This document shows positions 41,714 to 49,932 of a stretch of 64,000 nt of DNA, one piece after another (the stretch's first letter is position 1; each line of letters begins with the position of its first letter). The notes under the pieces are model-generated. The model ran no database searches. It worked only from the letters and a program-made list of their open reading frames with translations, and was not told where the DNA came from. The position numbers and the translations under genes were made by a program. The stretch is from Streptomyces sp. NBC_00775 (GTDB lineage: Bacteria; Actinomycetota; Actinomycetes; Streptomycetales; Streptomycetaceae): assembly GCF_036347135.1 (NCBI RefSeq), contig NZ_CP108938.1:1426001-1490000 (forward strand). The letters run 5' to 3'.

Positions 41714-44341
41714 ATGCGTACCGTGCGAAGACTCCGACACCGTTCCTGGGCCATGGCGGGGCTCGCCACCGCCCTGGCCGTCACCGCGCTGAGCGCCCCG
41801 GCGCGGCCCGCGCACGCGGCGACCCCGGCGAGCGCCGTCCTCGACGACACCCACCAGAGCGTCAGCTGGCAGAGTCCCGTCTACGCCAAGGGCACGTCCG
41901 GCGGCCCCGAGAGCTGTCCGTCCGCCGCCGACGATCCGGACAACAAGGTCTGCGACCGCTTCGACGTGAACGTGTCGGTGCCGCAGGGATATTGGGCGGA
42001 CAACCCCGAGGGCGGCGTACCGGTCTCGATCGACTGGCAGCACCCCACCGACGACTTCGACCTGTACATCTACGACGACACGGGCAAGCAGGTCGCCTCC
42101 AGCGCGGGCACCGCCGACCCCGAGGCCACCGTGATCCCGAACGCGTCGGGGACCTACCACGTGCTGGTCGTGCCGTACGACGTGCACGACAACGCGTACA
42201 CCGGGAAGGCGTATCTGCCGCGGACGACGGACGCGGGCGATCTCACGTCCTTCAGCGGGAGCGACGGCAGCTACACCATCAAAGCCGGACAACTCGAGGC
42301 GAGGGCCGACTTCCTGGCGGGTGGCCAACTGCGCCTCCGGGCCGACCCGTCCGGTTCGCTCACCGACCCGGCGGGCACGGCCATCGTCCGCGAGCAGCCC
42401 GCGCCCCAGAAGCACACGACGTCCTTCGACGCGGGCACGTACTACGGCGTCCGCTCCCCGGACGCCGTCCTGCGCGTCTACAAGAAGCCACTGCGCTTCG
42501 GCCTCTACAAGCCCGACAACCGCACCCCCATCTGGCAGGAGGACAAACCGCTGCGCTGGTCCACCAGCGGAATGCGGCAGAGTCTGACGCGCGGCACGGA
42601 CGAGCAGTTCTTCGGGGGCGGCGAGCAGAACGGATCGTTCTCCCACCGCGATCAGACGATGTACGTGGCGAACAACTTCAACTGGAACGAGGGCGGCTAC
42701 AACAACTCCCAGCCCTTCTACCTCTCCAGCGCGGGCTACGGCGTCTTCCGCAACACCTTCGCGCCCGGCGTGTACGACTTCGGCTCACCCGTGCGGACCG
42801 GGCAGCAGGAACGACGGCTGGACGCCTACTACTTCCTCGGTGACGCGAAGAAGGTGATCGGCAAGTACACCGCGCTGGTGGGCAAGCCGTTCATGCCTCC
42901 GGTGTACGGGCTGGAACCGGGCGACTCCGACTGCTACCTGCACAACGCCAACCGGGGCGAACGGCACACCCTCGACGCGCTGAAGATCGCCGACGGCTAC
43001 ACGGCGAACGACATGCCGCTGGGCTGGATGCTCGTCAACGACGGCTACGGCTGCGGTTACGAGAACCTGGCCGAGACCGCGAAGGGCCTCCAGGACCACC
43101 ACGCCCAGCTCGGCCTGTGGACCCAGGACGGCATCGACAAGCTCGCCGACCAGGTGAAGGCGGGCCAGCGGGTGGCCAAGCTGGATGTGGCCTGGGTCGG
43201 CAACGGCTACGGCTTCGCGCTCGACGCCTGCGACAAGGCCAAGGCGGGCATCGAGGAGAACAGCGACGCGCGCGGCTTCGTCTGGCTGCCCGTCTCCTGG
43301 GCCGGCGCCCAGCGCTGCGGCGTCCTGTGGAGCGGCGACCAGAAGCTGTCCTGGGACTACATCCGCTGGCAGATCCCGACGTACGCCGGGGCCACCATGT
43401 CGGGCATCGCGTACAACACCGGTGACGTGGGCTCGATCTACCGCCACGACCCCAAGATGTACACCCGCGATCTCCAGTGGAAGGCGTTCCTGCCCGCCAT
43501 CATGACCATGGACGGCTGGGCCTCCGACCTCACCACCGGCAAGCCCGCCGACCAGCAGCCCTGGCTGGACGGCGAGCCGTACACCTCCATCAACCGCACG
43601 TACCTCCAGCTGAAGGAGCGCCTGCTCCCCTACATGTACACGCTTTCGGCGGAGGCGACGAAGACCGGAGTGGGGGCGGTCCGTCCGTTGTGGCTCGAAT
43701 ACCCTGACGACCCCGGGACGTTGGGCGCGAACGCGAAGTACGAGTTCCTCGCCGGCTCCGACTTCCTGGTCGCCCCGGTCTACCAGGACTCCGAGACCCG
43801 CGATGGCATCTATCTCCCCCAGGGCACCTGGACCGACTACTGGACGGGCCGCACCTACCAGGGCCCGACCACCGTCAACGGCTACCACGCTCCGCTCGAC
43901 ACCCTGCCCCTCTTCGTGAAGAGCGGCGCGATCGTCCCCATGTGGCCCAAGGGAACGACCAGTTGGCAGACCCGCGACCGGCACGAACTGGACTGGGACC
44001 TGTACCCGCGGGGGAACAGCGGCTACACGCTGTACGAGGACGACGGCGTGACCCGGAACTTCGCCGAGGGCGCGTCGGCGACCCAGCGGGTGACGGTCCA
44101 CGCCTCCGCCGGTGAGACCGCCGTGAACGTCGGTGCGAGCAAGGGCAGTTATCAGGGCAGGCCCGAGGCGCGCTCGTACCGCTTCACCGTGCACGGCGAG
44201 TCGGCGCCACGCCAGGTGCTCCTCAACGGGCGCCCGCTGCCCCGCACTTCCTGGTCGTACGACACGGAGAAAGGGGTGACGACGGTCGAGACGCCGAGCC
44301 TGACGCTGGACCGGGCGTTCTCGGTACGGCTCCTGCGGTAG
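41714..44341 (+). CDS. Secreted GH31-family glycosidase
   Basis: An 875-residue exported enzyme. Signal peptide ends near 'ARPAHAA' (residue 35). Residues 75-170 form a beta domain like PPC modules ('FDLYIYDDTGKQVASS', 'SGTYHVLVVPYD'). The GH31 barrel follows: nucleophile region 'KLDVAWVGNGYGF', 'GFVWLPVSWAGAQRCGVLWS' and acid/base Asp in LWSGDQ, with C-terminal beta domains ('LPLFVKSGAIVPMWPKGT'). GH31 includes alpha-glucosidases, alpha-xylosidases and transglycosylases; substrate is not decided here. GTG at 41708 is an alternative start. Confidence 0.9.
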   Translation: MRTVRRLRHRSWAMAGLATALAVTALSAPARPAHAATPASAVLDDTHQSVSWQSPVYAKGTSGGPESCPSAADDPDNKVCDRFDVNVSVPQGYWADNPEGGVPVSIDWQHPTDDFDLYIYDDTGKQVASSAGTADPEATVIPNASGTYHVLVVPYDVHDNAYTGKAYLPRTTDAGDLTSFSGSDGSYTIKAGQLEARADFLAGGQLRLRADPSGSLTDPAGTAIVREQPAPQKHTTSFDAGTYYGVRSPDAVLRVYKKPLRFGLYKPDNRTPIWQEDKPLRWSTSGMRQSLTRGTDEQFFGGGEQNGSFSHRDQTMYVANNFNWNEGGYNNSQPFYLSSAGYGVFRNTFAPGVYDFGSPVRTGQQERRLDAYYFLGDAKKVIGKYTALVGKPFMPPVYGLEPGDSDCYLHNANRGERHTLDALKIADGYTANDMPLGWMLVNDGYGCGYENLAETAKGLQDHHAQLGLWTQDGIDKLADQVKAGQRVAKLDVAWVGNGYGFALDACDKAKAGIEENSDARGFVWLPVSWAGAQRCGVLWSGDQKLSWDYIRWQIPTYAGATMSGIAYNTGDVGSIYRHDPKMYTRDLQWKAFLPAIMTMDGWASDLTTGKPADQQPWLDGEPYTSINRTYLQLKERLLPYMYTLSAEATKTGVGAVRPLWLEYPDDPGTLGANAKYEFLAGSDFLVAPVYQDSETRDGIYLPQGTWTDYWTGRTYQGPTTVNGYHAPLDTLPLFVKSGAIVPMWPKGTTSWQTRDRHELDWDLYPRGNSGYTLYEDDGVTRNFAEGASATQRVTVHASAGETAVNVGASKGSYQGRPEARSYRFTVHGESAPRQVLLNGRPLPRTSWSYDTEKGVTTVETPSLTLDRAFSVRLLR

Positions 44342-44350
44342 AAGGGGGCG

Positions 44351-46144
44351 TCAACGCCCCGGTCGTCCCGCCGCGTGCTGCGCGGCGAGGCGCACCGGGG
44401 CGTTCTGCGCGCCGTAGCCGCGGTAGCCGCCGTCGCGCTGAACGAGTTCGAAGAAGACGCGGCCGACGGTCTCCGTGTAGCAGTGGCGGAACTCGCCGTC
44501 CTGGTCACGGTCGTAGAGGATGCCGAGTTCGCGGTACGTCTCCAGCTCGCCGTCGGCGAACTCATGCCGTGCGGCCAGGTCGTCGTAGTAGTTCGCGGGC
44601 ATCGCCAGCAGGCGCCCGCCGGCGTCGCGGAACCGGCGGGCGGCGGCGACCACGTCATCGGTGGCGAGCGCGATGTGCTGGGCGCGGGCGCCGTCGTCCG
44701 TGGGCGCGGGGCCGACGCCGAGGGCGATACGGACACTGCCGTCGGCGTTGGTGACGGCGCGGCTGCGGTGCAGGCCGTACGGGTCGGCGACGTCGACGCT
44801 GTCCTGCGCGCTCAGCCCGAGCACGCTGCGGTGGAAGAGGGCGGCCTCGTCGAACTGGTGCCAGGGCTGGGTGAGCGCCACATGGTCGATGCGGGTCGTG
44901 GAGGGGGTGTCCGCCTGGTGCTCGACGGGCGCGAAGTCGCCTGTCCAGCTGGGGAGTTCGGGACGGTCGGTGGCACAGAAGAACAGTTCGGTGCCGTCGG
45001 GGGCGGCCACCGCGTCGAGGGGCGCGTCTTCGAGTGCGCGGCGGCGCGGCAGGACGGGGGCGAGGAGGGATTCGGCGCGCCGGGCCGCGGCCGCCGGGTC
45101 CGGTGACTCCAGGCCGATGGCGGCGAGCGCGGTGCCGTCGCGGCGGGCGGCCGGTCCCGTGTTGACCAGGACGCGGGCCTCGCCCTGCTGCCAGAGGTCG
45201 ACCGGCTTGCTGCGGTGCCGGGCCGTGCGGGTGAAGCCGAGGGCGCCGAGGAGCGCGGTGACGGGCGCGACGTCGGGCGTGACGAGTTCGGCGAAGGCCA
45301 CACCGGTCGGCACCACGGGGGCGGGCGGCCTCGCGAGCCCGGTCGCCTCCTGGAGGACGAGGAGGGAGCGCCGGGCGTCGACGGCGGTCGGCCCGGCCTC
45401 GGCCTGACGGAAGACGTCGTTGAAGACTTCGAGGGAGAGCGGCCCCCGGTATCCGGCGCTCATCACATGCCCGAGCAGTCCGGCGATGTCGAAGCCGCCC
45501 TGGCCCGGGAAGCAACGGTAGTGGCGGCTCCACTGCAGCACGTCCATCGCCATCAGCGGGGCGTCGGCGAGCTGCAGGAAGAAGATCTTCTCGCCGGGGA
45601 TGTCCTCGATGCCCTTGGGGTCCGAGCCACGGGCGAGGATGTGGAAACTGTCCAGACAGGTACCGAGAAAGGGGTGGTCCGCGGCCTCGACGATGCTCCA
45701 GGCATGGTCGTACGTACTCACGTGCCGACCCCAGGCCAGCGCCTCATAGGCCACCCGAACACCGAACTCCCCGGCCACGTCCGCCAGTCGGCGCAGCTGG
45801 TCCGCCGCGAGCGCGTCGTCGTCCACGGCGAGCGGGGAGACGCTGGAGCACACGAGCACGGTGTCCGCGCCAAGGCGCCGCATCAGCTCGAACTTGTGCC
45901 GCGCCCGCCGCAGATTGCGCGCGAACTCCTCCTCCGGCACGGCCTCGACGTCACGCATCGGCTGATACAAGTCGATACTCAACCCGAGGTCCGCCGTGCG
46001 GGCACGGATCTCCTCGGTCGCGAGAGGGCTCGCCAGCAGATCATTCTCAAAAACCTCCACCCCGTCGAAGCCCGCCCGAGCCGCAGCCGTGAGCTTCTCG
46101 GTCAGGGATCCGCTGAGCGAGACAGTGGCGATGGACGTACGCAC
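44351..46144 (-). CDS. 3-dehydroshikimate dehydratase (QuiC-type, isomerase/HPPD-like fusion)
   Basis: A 597-residue two-domain enzyme. Residues 1-270 are a xylose-isomerase-like barrel ('ARAGFDGVEVFENDLLAS', 'GVRVAYEALAWGRHVSTYDH', 'LGTCLDSFHILARG', 'KIFFLQLADAP'), as in bacterial 3-dehydroshikimate dehydratases. Residues 285-580 are a VOC region like 4-hydroxyphenylpyruvate dioxygenase ('RIDHVALTQPWHQFDEAALF', 'FFELVQRDGGYRGYG'). This architecture is QuiC: 3-dehydroshikimate to protocatechuate. The nearby shikimate dehydrogenase supports that role. Confidence 0.9.
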   Translation of the reverse strand: MRTSIATVSLSGSLTEKLTAAARAGFDGVEVFENDLLASPLATEEIRARTADLGLSIDLYQPMRDVEAVPEEEFARNLRRARHKFELMRRLGADTVLVCSSVSPLAVDDDALAADQLRRLADVAGEFGVRVAYEALAWGRHVSTYDHAWSIVEAADHPFLGTCLDSFHILARGSDPKGIEDIPGEKIFFLQLADAPLMAMDVLQWSRHYRCFPGQGGFDIAGLLGHVMSAGYRGPLSLEVFNDVFRQAEAGPTAVDARRSLLVLQEATGLARPPAPVVPTGVAFAELVTPDVAPVTALLGALGFTRTARHRSKPVDLWQQGEARVLVNTGPAARRDGTALAAIGLESPDPAAAARRAESLLAPVLPRRRALEDAPLDAVAAPDGTELFFCATDRPELPSWTGDFAPVEHQADTPSTTRIDHVALTQPWHQFDEAALFHRSVLGLSAQDSVDVADPYGLHRSRAVTNADGSVRIALGVGPAPTDDGARAQHIALATDDVVAAARRFRDAGGRLLAMPANYYDDLAARHEFADGELETYRELGILYDRDQDGEFRHCYTETVGRVFFELVQRDGGYRGYGAQNAPVRLAAQHAAGRPGR

Positions 46145-46192
46145 GATGATGCTCCTTAGAAGTCACTACCGAGAACGAGCGACGAGACCCGG

Positions 46193-46316
46193 GCCCCGTA
46201 AGGGACGCGAGGAACTGCGCGACCAGCCCCCACCCACGCGCACCCGCCCAACAGCCAAGCCACCCCGCCCCGTAAGGGGCGCGAGGAACTGCGCGACCAG
46301 CCCCCACCGACGCGCA
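46193..46316. repeat. Two 50-bp copies of a GC-rich intergenic repeat
   Basis: Copies at 46193-46242 and 46267-46316 share 48 of 50 bases and contain CGCGAGGAACTGCGCGACCA. Each holds GGG(A/G)C...GCCCC and inner CGCG/CGCG pairing, so a hairpin can form. Such elements are commonly dispersed between Streptomyces genes. They lie between the shikimate dehydrogenase gene and the dehydratase gene and may act as a partial terminator or RNA-stability element. Confidence 0.85.
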
Positions 46317-46356
46317 GTCGCCAATACCCCGCAACCACCCCACCCATAAGGCGCCC

Positions 46357-47235
46357 TCAGCCCAGGGCACCCGCACCCGCACCCGCCAGCTCGGCAATGT
46401 CGGCCAGCATCCGCCCACTGTCAGGCTCCCGCCCGGTGAACAACCGAAACGCGTCCACGGCCTGGAACACAGCCATGCCACCACCATCAAGCGCGGCGCA
46501 GCCCACCGCACGGGCAGCCCGCAGCAGCTCCGTCTCCAACGGCCGATAGACCACCTCGGCAACCCACAGCCCCGGATGCAGCAACTCGGCGGCGAACGGC
46601 AGCCCGGGGTGCGCGGCCATCCCCGTAGGCGTGGCATGCACGACCCCGTCGGCACGACCGAGCAGCGCCCCGAGCGCATCCGGCGTCGCAGCAGCCGCCC
46701 GCCCCTCCCCGAAGTGCCGATTCAGTCCGGCGGCAAGATCGGCGGCACGGTCGGGCATCGCGTCGACGACGGTGACATGCCCGGCGCCCAGCGTGAGCAC
46801 CGCATGCGCGACAGCCGCCCCCGCACCCCCCGCACCCAGCTGAACAACCCGCTCCAGGGAGACATCGGGCAGCCCGCGCGCGAAGGACGCCGCGAACCCG
46901 GTGACATCCGTGTTGTGCCCGATCGCCCGGCCACCGTCGAACACGACGGTGTTGACCGCACCGAGCGCCGCGGCCTGCGGAGCGAGCTCGTCGAGGTGCT
47001 CGATGACCAGCTGCTTGCAGGGGTGCGTGATGTTCAGCCCGTCGAAGCCGAGGTCCCGTGCGGCGCGCACGAGGTCGCCCACCGCCTCCGGACCGACGCC
47101 GAGCCTGTCGATGTCGATCAGCCGGTACAGATAGCGCAGGCCCTGCCGGTCGGCCTCCCGCTCGTGCAGCGCGGGGCTGAGCGAGGGGCCGATGCCGGAT
47201 CCGATGAGGCCGACGAGATACGAGTTCTGGGGCAC
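46357..47235 (-). CDS. aroE: Shikimate/quinate 5-dehydrogenase family protein
   Basis: A 292-residue NAD(P)-dependent dehydrogenase interconverting shikimate and 3-dehydroshikimate. Motifs are 'IGSGIGPSLSPALHEREAD', the substrate/catalytic NITHPCKQ, 'NTDVTGFAASF' and the nucleotide motif 'QLGAGGAGAAVAHAVLTLGA'. The GTG start has CGGAGG seven bases upstream. Because it lies with 3-dehydroshikimate dehydratase and a TetR gene, it is probably a catabolic paralogue rather than the biosynthetic AroE. The divergent operator at 47261 overlaps its promoter. Confidence 0.92.
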   Translation of the reverse strand: MPQNSYLVGLIGSGIGPSLSPALHEREADRQGLRYLYRLIDIDRLGVGPEAVGDLVRAARDLGFDGLNITHPCKQLVIEHLDELAPQAAALGAVNTVVFDGGRAIGHNTDVTGFAASFARGLPDVSLERVVQLGAGGAGAAVAHAVLTLGAGHVTVVDAMPDRAADLAAGLNRHFGEGRAAAATPDALGALLGRADGVVHATPTGMAAHPGLPFAAELLHPGLWVAEVVYRPLETELLRAARAVGCAALDGGGMAVFQAVDAFRLFTGREPDSGRMLADIAELAGAGAGALG

Positions 47236-47260
47236 GGCGGGCCTCCGGTCGCTGGCTAAT

Positions 47261-47279
47261 GTACGAACTGGTTCGTTAG
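47261..47279. promoter_or_regulatory. TetR operator candidate between aroE and tetR
   Basis: ACGAAC-TG-GTTCGT (47263-47276) is an inverted repeat. Read on the minus strand, CTAACGAACCAGTTCGTAC matches 13 of 19 positions of a site before the MHS transporter at 48181-48199. Confidence 0.6.
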
Positions 47280-47408
47280 TAAGTGATACCAGGATGTCGG
47301 GCCTCCGGGAAGACCCGGACAGGAAAGCCCGCGGCGGGACCCTGCTTCTACAATCGCGGCACCGGCCCCTCCACCGTGCCCGCCAGGCCCCTCGCCCCAA
47401 GGAACCCG

Positions 47409-48074
47409 ATGACCAGCGTCGAAGAACCGGCACGACCCAACGGGCGCATCCGTGACGCCGCCCGCACCAAGGCCGAGATTCTCGACGTGGCGACCCAGGA
47501 GTTCTCGCGCGCCGGTTTCGCCGGTGCCCGGGTCGACGAGATCGCCGCCCGCACCCGCACCACCAAGCGGATGATCTACTACTACTTCGGCGGCAAGGAA
47601 CAGCTGTTCACGGCGGTTCTGGAGCGCGCCTACTCGGTGATCCGGCAGGCCGAGCAGGAGCTGGACGTCGAGCATCTGGACCCGGTCGCGGCCATCCGCC
47701 GGCTCGCCGAGCTGACCTTCGACCACCATGAGGCGCACCCCGACTTCATCCGGCTGGTGAGCATCGAGAACATCCACGAGGCGGAGCACATCGCGGCCTC
47801 GGAGGAGCTCGGCAGGATCGGCTCGCCCGCGCTCGACGTGATCTCCCGGATCCTTGAGACCGGCCGGAAGTCGGGCCTGTTCACCGCCGACGTCGACGCC
47901 ATCGACCTGCACGCGATGATCAGCGCGTTCTGCTTCTTCCGGGTCTCCAACCGGCACACTTTCGGCGCCCTCTTCGGCCGTGACCTGGTCGCCCCCGACC
48001 AGCGGGAGCACTACCGCACCATGCTCGGCGACATGGTCATCGCCTATCTGACGGCGGACCGCGCGACGGACTGA
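47409..48074 (+). CDS. TetR-family regulator of the shikimate-catabolic set
   Basis: A 221-residue repressor. The N-terminal DNA-binding domain has 'EILDVATQEFSRAGFAGARV', 'IAARTRTTKRMIYYYFGGKE', and the C-terminal ligand domain resembles TetR_C members ('AHPDFIRLVSIENIHEAEHI'). The ATG at 47409 has AAGGAACCCG upstream. It is divergent from aroE and precedes the transporter gene. Two related operator-like sites flank it, suggesting it represses aroE, itself and the transporter until shikimate, quinate or a product appears. Confidence 0.9.
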   Translation: MTSVEEPARPNGRIRDAARTKAEILDVATQEFSRAGFAGARVDEIAARTRTTKRMIYYYFGGKEQLFTAVLERAYSVIRQAEQELDVEHLDPVAAIRRLAELTFDHHEAHPDFIRLVSIENIHEAEHIAASEELGRIGSPALDVISRILETGRKSGLFTADVDAIDLHAMISAFCFFRVSNRHTFGALFGRDLVAPDQREHYRTMLGDMVIAYLTADRATD

Positions 48075-48180
48075 GGACCCCCGCCGAGGACCGTTCCGCG
48101 GACCAGGACCGCGAAGATCCTTCGGCACGACCTCTTGACACCGGGGAAACGTCGGCGCAACATCCGTAGCCCATCCGCTA

Positions 48181-48206
48181 CTAACTATCCAGTGGGTTAA
48201 TTAACC
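48181..48206. promoter_or_regulatory. Operator-like site and palindrome before the MHS transporter
   Basis: CTAACTATCCAGTGGGTTA (48181-48199) resembles the aroE-tetR site. It runs into the perfect 12-bp palindrome GGTTAATTAACC (48195-48206), a strikingly AT-rich element in this genome, 136 bp before the transporter start. Confidence 0.5.
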
Positions 48207-48341
48207 GGGCATCGTCGTCACGCAGAGGCGCCCCCGGCAACGGCCGGCCCGTACACCCCCAGGGCCCCGGCACCTCCCCCCGCCGCCACTCCCGTCCCCG
48301 GAGTTCCCTCCGTCCTCGGAGTTCCCTCGAAGGAGCACGCC

Positions 48342-49694
48342 GTGTCCGTCCCCGCCGCCCCGCTCGACGCACCTCCCGGCCAGCCCCGGAAGGCCGCCAT
48401 GGCCGCCTGGATCGGCAGCGCGCTGGAGTACTACGACTTCTTCATCTACGGCAGCGCAGCCGCCCTGATCTTCCCGAAGGTCTTCTTCGACGAGTCGGAC
48501 CCGGCCACCGCGACCCTGCTGTCGCTGGCCACGTTCGGCGTCGCCTACGCCGCCCGCCCGATCGGCGCGCTGTTCCTCGGCCACTTCGGCGACCGGCTCG
48601 GCCGGAAGAAGATCATGGTCTTCACGCTGATCCTGATGGGTCTGTCGACGTTCCTCATCGGCTGTCTGCCGACCCGCGCGCAGGTCGGCGGCCTCGCCCC
48701 GGTCCTGCTGGTCCTCTGCCGCGTCCTGCAGGGCATCTCCGCGGCCGGCGAGCAGGCGAGCGCCAACTCGATGACGCTGGAACACGCGCCACCGAACCGC
48801 CGGGGCTTCTTCACCAGCTTCACCCTCAGCGGCACCCAGGGCGGCCAGCTCCTCGCGACACTCGTCTTCCTCCCGGTCGCCGCGCTGCCCGAGGACCAGC
48901 TGCTCTCCTGGGGCTGGCGCGTTCCGTTCTGGCTGAGCGTCGCGGTCGCCGTCGTCGGCTATGTCATCCGCCGCACGCTCCAGGAGACCCCGGCCTTCAC
49001 CCAGCAGGCCGCGACCGAAGGCGTCGTGAAACTGCCGCTCGCCGTGCTGTTCCGTGAGCACTGGGCGGATGTCCTGCGGGTCGTGGCGGGTGCCCTCATC
49101 GCCTCGGTCAGCACGATCTTCACGGTGTGGGCACTGGCGTACGGGACCAGTGACTCGGTCGACATGTCCCGTTCGCAGATGCTGTGGGTGGGTGCGCTGG
49201 CCAACGTCGTCGCCCTCGGCGCGATCCCCGCGTGGGCCACGCTCTCCGACCGCATCGGCCGCCGCCCGGTGTACCTGATCGGGGCCGCGGGCAGCGCCGT
49301 CCTGATGTTCGCCTACCTGTGGGCCATCTCCACGGGCTCGTACCCCCTGATCCTCCTCTTCGGCATCCTCGCCTTCGGGGTCGTCTACAGCGCCGCGAAC
49401 GGTGTCTGGCCGTCCTTCTACGGCGAGATGTTCTCCACCCGCGTCCGGCTCTCCGGCATGGCGATCGGCACCCAGATCGGCTTCGCCGTCGCCGGGTTCG
49501 CGGTCACCTTCGCCGCGCAGATCGCGGGGCCGGGCGGCGACGACTGGTCGTCCGTGGCGCTGTTCACCGCGGCCCTGTGCGTCCCGCCGGTGATCGCCGC
49601 GCTCACCGCCCGCGAGACGCACAAGGTACCGAGCGAGCGACTGGGCGAGCGTGCGGCGGGGGAAGCCGCGCAGCGTGAGACCGTGACGGCCTGA
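48342..49694 (+). CDS. MHS-family MFS transporter (shikimate/aromatic acid type)
   Basis: A 450-residue 12-helix major facilitator of the metabolite:H+ symporter group. Diagnostic parts are 'WIGSALEYYDFFIYGSAAAL' in helix 1, 'GHFGDRLGRKKIMVFTLILM' in loop 2-3 and 'RVLQGISAAGEQASANSMTL'. Members include ShiA and other organic-acid importers. With the dehydratase, dehydrogenase and TetR genes upstream, uptake of shikimate, quinate or a related acid is the best guess. The GTG start has AAGGAG upstream. Confidence 0.9.
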   Translation: MSVPAAPLDAPPGQPRKAAMAAWIGSALEYYDFFIYGSAAALIFPKVFFDESDPATATLLSLATFGVAYAARPIGALFLGHFGDRLGRKKIMVFTLILMGLSTFLIGCLPTRAQVGGLAPVLLVLCRVLQGISAAGEQASANSMTLEHAPPNRRGFFTSFTLSGTQGGQLLATLVFLPVAALPEDQLLSWGWRVPFWLSVAVAVVGYVIRRTLQETPAFTQQAATEGVVKLPLAVLFREHWADVLRVVAGALIASVSTIFTVWALAYGTSDSVDMSRSQMLWVGALANVVALGAIPAWATLSDRIGRRPVYLIGAAGSAVLMFAYLWAISTGSYPLILLFGILAFGVVYSAANGVWPSFYGEMFSTRVRLSGMAIGTQIGFAVAGFAVTFAAQIAGPGGDDWSSVALFTAALCVPPVIAALTARETHKVPSERLGERAAGEAAQRETVTA

Positions 49695-49710
49695 CGCCCA
49701 CCCCCAGGAT

Positions 49711-49754
49711 CGCCCAAGTCCCCGACCGCACAGGGCTGTTCGGGGACTTGGGCA
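49711..49754 (+). terminator. Strong hairpin after the MHS transporter
   Basis: GCCCAAGTCCCCGA (49712-49725) and TCGGGGACTTGGGC (49740-49753) form a perfect 14-bp stem with a 14-base loop, 18 bases after the stop. It lacks a U tract but is a probable terminator. Confidence 0.75.
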
Positions 49755-49932
49755 TGCGGACGCCCTGTTGACAGGTGACGTTTTCAGCAAGAGCATCGGC
49801 CGGAACGTGCGGGAAGGAACAGCACGGCGGCACGGCAACCCATGACTCTCTCCTCGAGAGCCGCTCCGCGCACCCCGGCCGGGTTCAGGGGCGGCCGGTG
49901 TGCGCGGAGCGCTCGTTGACTATCGTTGCCCG

